The position numbers and the translations under genes are program-made. DNA of 64,000 bases from Brachybacterium sp. P6-10-X1. GTDB taxonomy: Bacteria > Actinomycetota > Actinomycetes > Actinomycetales > Dermabacteraceae. The notes beneath the pieces were generated by a model. That model did no database searches and was not told the origin of the DNA. It saw only the letters and a program-made list of their open reading frames with translations. Positions 43,880 to 52,949 of the stretch are shown piece after piece (positions within the stretch are counted from its first letter, which is position 1; each line of letters begins with the position of its first letter). The stretch is taken from NCBI RefSeq assembly GCF_001969445.1, contig NZ_CP017297.1, positions 3,224,001-3,288,000 of the forward strand, in the 5' to 3' direction.

Positions 43880-46453
43880 ATGAATGTCCCGGTCAGGACC
43901 GCAGGCACCCGTGTGGTCGTCGTCGGGGGAGGGCCGCGGGCGATCGGCGTGCTCGAACGTCTCGCCGCCAGCGCCGCCCTGCCCGAGCAGGCCGCCCGCC
44001 TCGAGGACTCCCCGCTGCACGTGGACATCGTCGATCCGCACATGCCCGGTGCCGGGAGGATCTGGCGCGCCGTCGAGAGCCCCCTGCTGCTGATGAACTC
44101 GCGCGCCGCCGACGTCTCGATCTTCACCGACGACACCGTGGAGATCGACGGCCCCGTCGTCGCCGGCCCTTCGCTCGCCGAGTGGGCCGCCGGGATCCGC
44201 CAGGGCACCCTGGCCGCCCCCACCTCCGGCAGCACCCGCTTGGCGGAGATCGAGGCGATCGAGCCCACCAGCTTCGCGGGCCGCCGGGTCCAGGCCCTCT
44301 ACCTCGAATGGTTCCTCGGTCAGGTGCTCGCCGCCCTGCCCGCGACGGTCACCGTCACCGTGCACCGCACCACCGCCACCGCCGTGCACCGCACCACCGC
44401 CACCGCCGGCGACGACGAGAGCTCCGCACGGTGGAGCGTCGAGCTCGAGGACCGTGCGCCGCTGTCGGCAGATCTGCTGGTCCTGGCCGCCGGGCACACA
44501 GACGCCCGTCCCTCGCCCGCCCGCTACGAGCTGGCGGCCTTCGCCCGCCGCCACGGCGGCACCTACCTGCCGCCCTCACAGGCCGGCGACGCCCACCTCG
44601 ACCAGCTCGCCGCGGGTCAGGAGACCATCGTGCGCGGCATGGGCCTGGGCTTCATCGACCTCATGGCCCTGCTCACCGAGGGCCGCGGGGGCAGCTTCGA
44701 GCCCGATCCGCTGCCCGGGGAGCCCGGCCGCCTGCGCTACCTCCCCTCCGGTCGCGAACCCCACCTGCACGTCGGCTCCCGCCGCGGCGTGCCCTACCAC
44801 TCCAAGGTGCGCGACGAGGGGGAGCGCACGTCTCTGGGAGAGCTCGTCCACGTCACGGCGTCGGCCCTGCGGGAGCGCGAGGACGCAGGTGGTCGCCTCG
44901 ACCTCCGCGCCGACGTCGTGCCCCTGATCGCCGCCGAGATCGCCCACTGGGTCCCCGACGCCCCCGTCGCCGCGCCCGACCAGGAGCCGCTGGCCTGGCT
45001 GGACGATCCCCTCTCCTGGCTCGAGGGCGACGCCGAGCCGCGGGCGACGCGTGAGGCGGTGGTGCGCCACATCGAGAGCGACCTGCGCGAGCGGACCCAG
45101 GGGGACGTCACCTCCGCCCGGACGCTGTTCCAGCTGCTGCTGCGCCTGCACGGGGTCCTCGTCGACCAGCTGCCCACCACCCGGCTGCGCGAGAGCTCCC
45201 GCGGTGATCATCCGCGCTGGTGGCACTCGCTGTTCAGCTTCGTCGACTCGGGCCCGCCCCCGCATCGCCTGCACCAGCTGCTGGCCCTCGAGCGCGCCGG
45301 GGTGGTCTCCTTCCTCGGGCCCCGCACGGTGGTGACGGCCGACGACGTCACCGGGCGCTTCGTCGCGCGGAGAGGTGCCGGCGTGCGCGTCGAGGCGACC
45401 GCACTGGTCGACGCCTTCCTGCCGGAATCCTCGCTGACCGAGTCCACCAACCCCCTGCTGCGAAGCCTCGTCTCCGGGGGCGCGGCCGCGGTGGGCCGGG
45501 AAGCGACCGCCGCCCCGGGCAAGCTCGAGATCGACGCCGGATCCCACGTGATCGGCCCGGACGGCACGGTCCACGAGACGCTGTGGGCCGTCGGCCCCTG
45601 GACCTCCGAGCTGCCGATCGGCGCCTTCGCACGTCCCCGCACCAATGCCCCCTGCCACCGGCGCAACGACGCCCTTGCGCGGAACCTGCTGGAGGCGGCC
45701 CTCGCCCACGGCGAGACGCGCGGGACCCGACGCCCCCGGAGAGGGGCGCTCGCCGGAGGGACGCCCCCTGCAGCACCGCCCGCCCCGCGCGGCGCCGCAC
45801 TGGCACCGCGTCTCGGCGTCCTCGGGCCCGGCAGGATCGGCAGCGCGCTCGCCCGCACCGCGCTCCGCGCCGGGATGGAGGTCCGGGTCGTCGGGCGCGC
45901 TCCGGCGCCCGCGCTCGCCGCGAGGCTGCCCGGCGCCGCGCCGGTCGCGCTGGAGGATCTCTCGGCGTACTGCGACATCGTCCTGCTCACGGTCCCGCTG
46001 CACGTGGCGCTCCGCCTCGACCCACAGGCTCTGCGCGGCGTGATCGTCGTCGACGCCACCAACCCGTGGGGCGAGGAGGACGCGGCGGCCGTCGCCGAGG
46101 CCCGCATCGCCCTGGGAGACCAGGACGGCGCCCTGTCCACGAGCGAGCTGGTCGCCGCGCACCTGAGCGTGTCCCGGGTGGTCAAGACGCTCAATCACAT
46201 CGGCTACCACGACGTCGAGGACCAGGGGCGGGACGGTGGAGAGCCGGGGCGGCGCGCCATCGCCGTGGCTTCGGACGACCGGCTCGCGGCCGAGGCCGTC
46301 GGCGCTCTGCTGCACCGGCTCGGGTACGACGGGGAGATGATCGGCTCCCTCGCGGACGGTCGCCACGTCGAGCCCGGCGCGGGGTTGTTCGCCGGCTGGA
46401 GCACCCGTGCGGAGCTCCACGCGCGCCGCCGGGAGCTTGTGCGGGTGGCCTGA
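43880..46453 (+). CDS. FAD/NAD(P)-binding protein fused to F420-dependent reductase-like domain
   Basis: An 857-residue fusion. Residues 10-600 form an FAD/NAD(P)-binding_9 protein (RVVVVGGGPRAIGVLERL, then MNSRAADVSIFTDD and GMGLGFIDLMALLTEGRGG). These are like ornithine/lysine N-monooxygenase-related proteins of unknown role. From about 640, RLGVLGPGRIGSALARTAL opens an NADPH:F420 oxidoreductase-like Rossmann domain, continuing KTLNHIGYHDVED and IGSLADGRHVEPG. A 24-bp duplication repeats VHRTTATA. AGAAGGG lies 9 nt before the ATG. Divergent transcription from the monooxygenase operon suggests that it supplies reduced cofactor or completes the same pathway (inference). Confidence 0.82.
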   Translation: MNVPVRTAGTRVVVVGGGPRAIGVLERLAASAALPEQAARLEDSPLHVDIVDPHMPGAGRIWRAVESPLLLMNSRAADVSIFTDDTVEIDGPVVAGPSLAEWAAGIRQGTLAAPTSGSTRLAEIEAIEPTSFAGRRVQALYLEWFLGQVLAALPATVTVTVHRTTATAVHRTTATAGDDESSARWSVELEDRAPLSADLLVLAAGHTDARPSPARYELAAFARRHGGTYLPPSQAGDAHLDQLAAGQETIVRGMGLGFIDLMALLTEGRGGSFEPDPLPGEPGRLRYLPSGREPHLHVGSRRGVPYHSKVRDEGERTSLGELVHVTASALREREDAGGRLDLRADVVPLIAAEIAHWVPDAPVAAPDQEPLAWLDDPLSWLEGDAEPRATREAVVRHIESDLRERTQGDVTSARTLFQLLLRLHGVLVDQLPTTRLRESSRGDHPRWWHSLFSFVDSGPPPHRLHQLLALERAGVVSFLGPRTVVTADDVTGRFVARRGAGVRVEATALVDAFLPESSLTESTNPLLRSLVSGGAAAVGREATAAPGKLEIDAGSHVIGPDGTVHETLWAVGPWTSELPIGAFARPRTNAPCHRRNDALARNLLEAALAHGETRGTRRPRRGALAGGTPPAAPPAPRGAALAPRLGVLGPGRIGSALARTALRAGMEVRVVGRAPAPALAARLPGAAPVALEDLSAYCDIVLLTVPLHVALRLDPQALRGVIVVDATNPWGEEDAAAVAEARIALGDQDGALSTSELVAAHLSVSRVVKTLNHIGYHDVEDQGRDGGEPGRRAIAVASDDRLAAEAVGALLHRLGYDGEMIGSLADGRHVEPGAGLFAGWSTRAELHARRRELVRVA
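44360..44407 (+). repeat. perfect 24-bp tandem duplication
   Basis: Two identical 24-bp units (44360-44383, 44384-44407) encode VHRTTATA twice in the FAD/NAD(P)-binding half of the fusion protein. Confidence 0.92.
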
Positions 46454-46507
46454 AACCCGGTGGCGCCGGATCGGGTGAGGCGATGGGCCGTGGCGACCCG
46501 GCGCATC

Positions 46508-46513
46508 TATCCT
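46508..46513 (+). promoter_or_regulatory. -10 hexamer of hypothetical gene
   Basis: TATCCT, 6 nt before the ATG at 46520. Confidence 0.55.
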
Positions 46514-46519
46514 GGATCC

Positions 46520-47053
46520 ATGAGCATCTTGGGGGGGAAGGACGGCCGCGGCCCGGGTGGGGACCCGTCGTGGCTGGGCGGCACGGACCGTGACGAGCCG
46601 CGCGGGACGAACTGGTCCTCCGGCTTCGCCGCGGAGGACTCCGCCGCGCAGGGGACGTCCGACGGCGGATACCGTGCGGACTCGGACTTCGGCGGCGGCG
46701 CGGACGTCAGCGGTGCCCCGCGTTCCGGCGGCGACGCCGGACCAGAAGCGCCCAGCTACCGGGGGCCGCAGTTCGGGGACGGCCGCGGTGAGGAGGCGGC
46801 GGAGCGCGGCGGCGACCAGGAAGCCGGCTCCACCTCCAGCGTCACCGGGCAGGAGGAGTCATCGGACGGCGAAGGGTCCGGCACGGGCATCGCGGCGAAG
46901 ATGCTCGGCGTACTGGGCTCGCTCGTCGGCCTCATCGTGATCGTGGTCGTCGCCTATCAGATGGGGCTCGACGGGGCGTGGCTCCTCATCTTCGGCGCGG
47001 TCCTGCTGGTCAGCCGGGTGGCTCGCGCCTTCCGGGGCGGCCGACGGCGGTAG
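46520..47053 (+). CDS. hypothetical protein, disordered N-terminus and two membrane helices
   Basis: A 177-residue protein. The first ~120 residues are Gly/Asp/Ser-rich and disordered. Two hydrophobic helices follow (MLGVLGSLVGLIVIVVVAY and WLLIFGAVLLVSRVARAF), ending in a basic FRGGRRR tail. No family recognised. The promoter 6 nt upstream supports the start. Codon use is like its neighbours. Confidence 0.7.
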   Translation: MSILGGKDGRGPGGDPSWLGGTDRDEPRGTNWSSGFAAEDSAAQGTSDGGYRADSDFGGGADVSGAPRSGGDAGPEAPSYRGPQFGDGRGEEAAERGGDQEAGSTSSVTGQEESSDGEGSGTGIAAKMLGVLGSLVGLIVIVVVAYQMGLDGAWLLIFGAVLLVSRVARAFRGGRRR

Positions 47054-47069
47054 CCCCGGCCCGGTGCCC

Positions 47070-47561
47070 TCAGGCGGCCTCGGCCAGGCGGTACGCGGTT
47101 CCGTCGGCCGACCGTGTGAGCACCCCGGCATCGACCGCGTCGCGTCGCACCAGCGCGACATCCTGCGCGAACATCGCGATCGCCGCATTCAGCTCGGCTT
47201 CGCCGAGCGTGCGCTCCCGTCCGACTCGATCGAAGACCAGCTCTGCGATGCGGCCGCAGACCTCGCGACTCTCCTCGATCTTCTGCGGAATCTCCGGGAG
47301 CTGGGGCACCTCCAGGATCGCCTCGCCGGAACGCAGCAGGGCCAGCATCTCGGCGGTCTCGCGCAGCGCGGCCGCGTCAACCTCCCCGTCCTCGTCGATC
47401 CAGTCCAGGCGCGAGAGCGGCCCGCGCACCGCCGAGTCCTCCGACGCCCCGGCCCCGGAGAGCATCGTCCCCAGCCCCTGGCGGAGCTTCGGCGTGGCGA
47501 GCAGCGCGCACAGCATGCGGGCGCGGCTCAGGGCGGACGGCAGGTCGCGGGGCGTGGGCAT
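47070..47561 (-). CDS. DUF2087-like winged-helix protein
   Basis: A 163-residue protein whose C-terminal 70 residues match the DUF2087 pattern: RIAELVFDRVGRERTLGEAELNAAI, then AQDVALVRRDAVDAGVL and DGTAYRL. DUF2087 domains occur in ArsR/MerR-like regulators. The N-terminal part (SRARMLCALLATPKLRQGL) may be a second helical domain. Start at 47561 is the first Met of the protein-like region; no clear RBS. Convergent with the preceding gene. Confidence 0.7.
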   Translation of the reverse strand: MPTPRDLPSALSRARMLCALLATPKLRQGLGTMLSGAGASEDSAVRGPLSRLDWIDEDGEVDAAALRETAEMLALLRSGEAILEVPQLPEIPQKIEESREVCGRIAELVFDRVGRERTLGEAELNAAIAMFAQDVALVRRDAVDAGVLTRSADGTAYRLAEAA

Positions 47562-47748
47562 CGTCAGGAGCGCTTTCGTTCTCGGGAGCGGGGGAGTGGC
47601 CAGCCTGCCACGGCCGACGGCAGAAGGAGTGATCCGGGGACGGCCTGAGGAGAGGCACCCTGACAGGGTCTCCCTCCCCTGCCCGGTCGGTGCAAGGATG
47701 GCCGGGACGGGCGATGACCGCTCGGGTCCCGACGCCAGGAGGAAGTCC

Positions 47749-48774
<1,026 letters not shown>

Positions 48775-48843
48775 GGGCACAGGGCGCCGAGTCCGCGCCC
48801 AGCTGCCGCCGCTCGGGACTTCTGACGCGATCGTGCGCCCTGC

Positions 48844-48881
48844 TTCCATCAGGGGAAGCACGTTCCATCAGGGGAAGCACG
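48844..48881. repeat. 19-bp tandem duplication with hairpins
   Basis: TTCCATCAGGGGAAGCACG occurs twice head to tail (48844-48862, 48863-48881). Each copy can fold on TTCC/GGAA. It lies between the convergent aldo/keto reductase and methyltransferase genes. Confidence 0.85.
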
Positions 48882-48950
48882 GCGCGCCATCGCGGGACAG
48901 GGACGGCGGGATGGAGGCGGCAGGATGCCGAAGGCAACCGCCGGCCCTGC

Positions 48951-49706
48951 TCAGCGGCGGCGGGCCCGCATCAGGTGGCGCGTGGAATGGGCGACGAAGC
49001 TCCCGTCGCGGCGGATGATCTCGTCCAGCGCCAGCAGCTCCTCCCGATAGCGCTGGACCTCGAAGTCCGGCACCCACCACACGCACTTGCGCAGGATCCA
49101 CACCACGGCGCCGATGTCGAAGAACTCCATCCGCAGCCGTGCCGTGCGCAGCTCGATGATCTCGAGACCGGCTGCCTCCGCGGCGGCCGCCTCGTCGTCC
49201 GGGTGGCGGCCCCGCCGCTGCTGCTGCGTGGTGGGGCCGACGAAGTGCTCGATCAGCGCGAAGGCCGAGGACGGCCCGACGTGCTGGGCGAGGTACTGCC
49301 CGCCCGAGGCCAGCACGCGGGCGATCTCCGCCCAGTCCGGCCGCACCGGATGCCGTGAGGTGACCAGGTCCGCAGCACCATCGGGCAGGGGCAGCGGCGT
49401 CCCGGCCGGGACCTCGTGGACCCGCACACCGCGCGGACCCAGCAGCGCCCGGGCCCGGGCGGCGTTCGGGGGCCACCCCTCCGTGACGTGCTGCTCGACG
49501 GCGAGGCGAGGACACTGCGCGAGCACCTCCCCGCCGCCGGTGTCGAGGTCGATCGCCACCTCCGCCGCGGCGACCGCGTCGGCGAGCAGCCCCAGGTATC
49601 CCCACGGCGGACGCTCCTCGGTGGCGCGATGGTCGAGCCACTCGAAGCCCCACCCGTCCACGTCGGCTCGGGCGGCCGCGGTGATCAGCTCGTCAGCGTT
49701 GCGCAT
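48951..49706 (-). CDS. class I SAM-dependent methyltransferase
   Basis: A 251-residue protein. VAIDLDTGGGEVLAQ is the SAM-binding glycine loop, LAVEQHVTEGWPPN the acidic second strand, LPLPDGAADLVTSRHPVR motif IV, and VLASGGQYLAQHVGPSSA the following strand. Acidic residues in the first loop (DLDTGGG rather than DLGTGxG) are common in this actinobacterial group. It starts at 49706, or 49715 if MVPMRN is used. Substrate unknown. Confidence 0.83.
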   Translation of the reverse strand: MRNADELITAAARADVDGWGFEWLDHRATEERPPWGYLGLLADAVAAAEVAIDLDTGGGEVLAQCPRLAVEQHVTEGWPPNAARARALLGPRGVRVHEVPAGTPLPLPDGAADLVTSRHPVRPDWAEIARVLASGGQYLAQHVGPSSAFALIEHFVGPTTQQQRRGRHPDDEAAAAEAAGLEIIELRTARLRMEFFDIGAVVWILRKCVWWVPDFEVQRYREELLALDEIIRRDGSFVAHSTRHLMRARRR

Positions 49707-49834
49707 GGGGACCATGATCCTCGAGGTGCTGCAGAACCGCACGGGTATACTCCGAGGTTCGGTGCGGTGACGAGCCGCGTGAGGGAAGAGAGCGCCCGCG
49801 ATGGCTGCGGACGTCCCGAGTGGGGAGCGACGCG

Positions 49835-50011
49835 ATGAGTGCCCTGACCATGATCCTCGCGGCGGTGGCCGCGCTGCTGTGCGTGGCGTCCCTCAGCGGC
49901 GTCTACCAGACCAATGTGACCGTCAGGGCCCGGACGATCCCGCGCTGGGTGTACCTGGTCGGAGGCATCGGGCTCCTGGCCGCGACCGCCGCGGTGATCA
50001 GCCACTTCTGA
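49835..50011 (+). CDS. small two-helix membrane protein
   Basis: A 58-residue protein with two helices (TMILAAVAALLCVASLSGVY and WVYLVGGIGLLAATAAVISHF) separated by a basic loop (TVRARTIPR). GGGGAG lies 8 nt before the ATG. A TATACT hexamer at 49745-49750 could drive it. Short, so less certain; hydrophobic design and G/C third positions favour a real gene. Confidence 0.55.
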   Translation: MSALTMILAAVAALLCVASLSGVYQTNVTVRARTIPRWVYLVGGIGLLAATAAVISHF

Positions 50012-50180
50012 GCCGTCGGACCGGACCCGGCCTCGCAGCCGCCCGGCGCGGCGCAGCAGGGCCTCGGCGTCCCGGTGGGTCGCGTCGGCGGCGAGGCCGG
50101 CGAGGACGGCGAGGACGGTGGAGCGGTGCGGGTCGGGCATGAGCGGGACGGCACCGCGGCCGGGAGCACCCGGCCAGGCA

Positions 50181-50720
50181 TCACCTCCCGAGCCGTCCCT
50201 CCACCAGGGTGCGGATCTGCTGCGCGCTCTCGTCGATCGAGGTGGTGCCGGAATCGAGCAGGAGATCGGCGGGGATCTGCGGCAGCTCCTCGGCCCATCG
50301 CGCATGGGCCCGGCGCAGGAAGCCTTCGTCGCGGGAGAGGCCACGGGTGGAATCAGCCTGGGCCCTCCCGAGAGCCGTCTCGACCTCACAGGTGAGGTCG
50401 ACGGTGAGCGCAGGCGTTCCCGCGGGAACGCTGCGGAGCATCCTGTCGTGCTCGGCCCGGTCGCTGACCGACTCGGCGATCACCAGGTCGAGGCCCGCCT
50501 CCAGCCACTGAGCGGTGACCGCGGCGAAGATCCGGTGCGCGTCAGCCCAGTCCGGGAGCGTCGGCCGCGCCATGTCGGCGATCTGATCGAGCTCGACCAG
50601 AGCGAGCTGATGGCCCTCGGCCCGGAGGCTGTCGGCGAGCCGACGCGACACGGCGCTCTTGCCGGCGGCGAGAGGGCCGGCGATCACCACGAGCGGGGTG
50701 CGGGCAGGCGGTGGTGTCAT
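50181..50720 (-). CDS. small P-loop kinase-like protein (AAA_33/zeta-like)
   Basis: A 179-residue protein. Walker A GPLAAGKSAVSRRL lies near residue 17, a likely catalytic Asp in ALVELDQIADM, and a Walker B-like DLVIAESVSDR. RAQADSTRGLSRDEGFLRRAH may be the lid. It resembles chloramphenicol phosphotransferase/zeta-type small-molecule kinases. It follows the response regulator by 11 bp on the same strand. Substrate not predictable. Confidence 0.75.
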   Translation of the reverse strand: MTPPPARTPLVVIAGPLAAGKSAVSRRLADSLRAEGHQLALVELDQIADMARPTLPDWADAHRIFAAVTAQWLEAGLDLVIAESVSDRAEHDRMLRSVPAGTPALTVDLTCEVETALGRAQADSTRGLSRDEGFLRRAHARWAEELPQIPADLLLDSGTTSIDESAQQIRTLVEGRLGR

Positions 50721-50731
50721 GGGCAGGGTCC

Positions 50732-51508
50732 TCAGCCGCCGAGCTCGAGCACCCGGATCGCCAGCTGGACCCGGTTGGTGACCTGCAGCTTGTGGTAGAG
50801 CCTGCCCAGGTGGGTCTTGACCGTCGCGACGGACATGAACAGCTGCGCGCCGACCTCCGGGTTCGCCAGTCCCTGAGCCACCAGGCGGCCCACCTCCCAC
50901 TCCCGCTCGGTGATCCCCGCGGGGGCAGGTGCGGCCGACGGGGTCTGCTCGGCGCCGCCGGCACCGTCGTGGTCCGTCCCAGCGCCGGTGGTGCCTGCCT
51001 CGGCACCGGTGGCGTGCGGATCCGCCCCGGCAGGGGCAGGCGCCGTCCCGTCGTCGGCGGCGAGCCGCACCAGGCGGGAGAGCACTTCGGGGGAGAAGCG
51101 GGGACGATCCTCGGCCGCCGCGAGCACGGCGCCGACGACCTCCTCCGGCGGGGAGTCCTTCAGCAGGAACGAGACCGCCCCGGCGCGCAGCGCTCGCAGC
51201 AGGAACTCGTCGGTGTCGAAGGCGGTCAGCATGACCACCCGCGCCTCGGTACCCTCGTCCCGCAAGGTGCGCAGTGCCTCGAGTCCGGTCATGGACGGCA
51301 TCCGGATGTCCATCAGCACTACGTCGGGGGTGAGTTCCCGGGTGCGCTCGAGCGCCTCATGCCCGTCGGACGCCTCCCCGATCACCTCGATGCCGTGGGC
51401 GCCGTCGATCATCAGGCGCAGTCCCGCGCGCATCAGAGCCTCGTCGTCGGCCAGCAGCACCCTCACCCGACGCTGCCCGGGATCCGTCTCGTTCACCATG
51501 GCATCCAT
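50732..51508 (-). CDS. NarL/LuxR-type response regulator
   Basis: A 258-residue regulator. The receiver has DDEALMRAGLRLMI with the acidic pair, the phospho-acceptor Asp in VVLMDIRMPSMTGLEAL, the Thr in MLTAFDTDEF and the Lys in FLLKDS. A ~50-residue Ala/Thr/Gly-rich linker, longer than usual, leads to the LuxR helix-turn-helix (ITEREWEVGRLVAQGLANPEVG, SVATVKTHLGRLYHKL). The start overlaps the sensor kinase end, so both are co-translated. ATG at 51508 is chosen for the AGGTGG just upstream; 51499 is an alternative. Confidence 0.9.
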   Translation of the reverse strand: MDAMVNETDPGQRRVRVLLADDEALMRAGLRLMIDGAHGIEVIGEASDGHEALERTRELTPDVVLMDIRMPSMTGLEALRTLRDEGTEARVVMLTAFDTDEFLLRALRAGAVSFLLKDSPPEEVVGAVLAAAEDRPRFSPEVLSRLVRLAADDGTAPAPAGADPHATGAEAGTTGAGTDHDGAGGAEQTPSAAPAPAGITEREWEVGRLVAQGLANPEVGAQLFMSVATVKTHLGRLYHKLQVTNRVQLAIRVLELGG

Positions 51509-52806
51509 GCTTCCACCTCGAACGTCTCGCCGTCGGCCCCGCAGCGGGCGTCCCCGCCCAGCAGCCGCACCCGCTCCTGCAGGCCGAGCAGCCCGTGCCC
51601 GGTGGAGATTGTCGCACCGGCCGCCGTGGCGGACAGCGGATTGCGGGCGGTGAGCACCAGGCGCACGTCGTCGCGGGAGAGCGTCACGCGCAGCGGTGCA
51701 CCGGGGGCATGCTTGGCGGCATTGGCCGTGATCTCGGTGAGGATCCGCGCCAGGGTCACCACGGTGCCGCGGTCGTGATCCGTCAGCTCCTGGGGTGCCA
51801 TGCCCCGCCAGGTCAGCTCGACGTCCTGGCCGTCGGCACGGGCGCGCTCGATGACCTCGGCGAGGGTGGGTGCGGTGGCCAGCGGGGCGTCGCCGTCGGT
51901 GGTGCGCAGGGTCATCAGGACGGTGCGCAGCTCGCCGTTGGCCTGCTGAGCGGCCTCGCGCACGGTCGCGGCGGAGCGCCGAAGATCCTCCGGCGCGAGG
52001 TCCTCGCGGTAGGACATGGCACCGGCGTGCATCGCGATGGCTGCGAGGTGGTGGGAGATGCTGTCGTGCATGTCGCGGGCCAGCGCCGAGCGCTCCTCGG
52101 CGCGCACCCGGGCGGTCTCGGCATCCCGTTCGCGCACCAGGGCCGCCGCTTCCCGCTCGGCCGCCTCCCGCTCGCGCTGAGCGGTCTCCCGCTCGCGATC
52201 CGCGGAGGCGGCCCGATCCCGCAGCGTGGCCACGAGCTCGTGGCGGGTGCCGACCACGTGGCCGATCAGCAGCGGGACCAGAGCTCCGACCATCATCACC
52301 GCGATCGCGGTCAGGAAGAAGACGCCGACGTCGTCGCCGCGGATGGTCGAGTCCAGCCGCATCGTCACCACGGACGTGGCGCCGACCGCCAGCACGGCGA
52401 TGGCGTCCAGCACGGGCCGCCGCCGCAGCCCCAGGCGGTACAGGGCGATCGCCGAGGCGACCAGGGCGAAGGTGCTCAGCCCCGCGCCCATGGCCACCAC
52501 CAGGTGCAGCATGCTGTGCAGCCGTCCGGGCCGCAGGAACCGCAGAGGTCCGGTCGCGAGGGTGAGGAGCACGCCCAGGGCGGCATCGAGCCCGTACAGG
52601 GTCAGGAGCGCACCCGGCGGCTCGTCGTCGAACTCCACCAGCATCGCCCCGAAGACGACCAGGAAGATCAGCAGGCCCAGGACGAAACCGCCGAGGGACT
52701 GGGCGAGCGCGATCAGCCACTCCCGCAGGCTGCGCACGGACGGCGGTGCCGAGGCGGCGGGCGCGGAGCCGGGCGGCGCCGAGGCGGCAGGTGCGGGAAC
52801 GGTCAT
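51493..52806 (-). CDS. sensor histidine kinase, NarL-partner (HisKA_3) type
   Basis: A 437-residue kinase. About six membrane helices in the first 170 residues form the sensor. A coiled coil rich in Arg/Glu/Ala precedes the dimerisation helix ALARDMHDSISHHLAAIAM, with the phospho-His near residue 248. The ATPase part is short: LARILTEITANAAKHAP (N box) and STGHGLLGLQERVRLLGG (G box). The promoter 6 nt upstream supports the start. It is divergent from the CPBP protease gene. Confidence 0.9.
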   Translation of the reverse strand: MTVPAPAASAPPGSAPAASAPPSVRSLREWLIALAQSLGGFVLGLLIFLVVFGAMLVEFDDEPPGALLTLYGLDAALGVLLTLATGPLRFLRPGRLHSMLHLVVAMGAGLSTFALVASAIALYRLGLRRRPVLDAIAVLAVGATSVVTMRLDSTIRGDDVGVFFLTAIAVMMVGALVPLLIGHVVGTRHELVATLRDRAASADRERETAQREREAAEREAAALVRERDAETARVRAEERSALARDMHDSISHHLAAIAMHAGAMSYREDLAPEDLRRSAATVREAAQQANGELRTVLMTLRTTDGDAPLATAPTLAEVIERARADGQDVELTWRGMAPQELTDHDRGTVVTLARILTEITANAAKHAPGAPLRVTLSRDDVRLVLTARNPLSATAAGATISTGHGLLGLQERVRLLGGDARCGADGETFEVEAWMPW

Positions 52807-52812
52807 GAGGAC

Positions 52813-52818
52813 AGCGTA
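52813..52818 (-). promoter_or_regulatory. -10 hexamer of sensor kinase operon
   Basis: TACGCT on the minus strand, 6 nt before the ATG at 52806. Confidence 0.55.
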
Positions 52819-52949
52819 GGAAGATCCCTCGGCCGACGGATCGGCCGCGCGGCCGATGACCGATCGGAGGAACTCCGAGCCGTCGGGCGGTTCCGAGGAG
52901 AGCCGTGCGGTCGATGTGCGATGAAGGGGGCCTCGACCAGGATCGAGGC

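Noticed and set aside
49685..50389. Minus-strand frame spanning the small membrane gene and the kinase end
   Set aside because: Composition unlike protein; overlaps better candidates.
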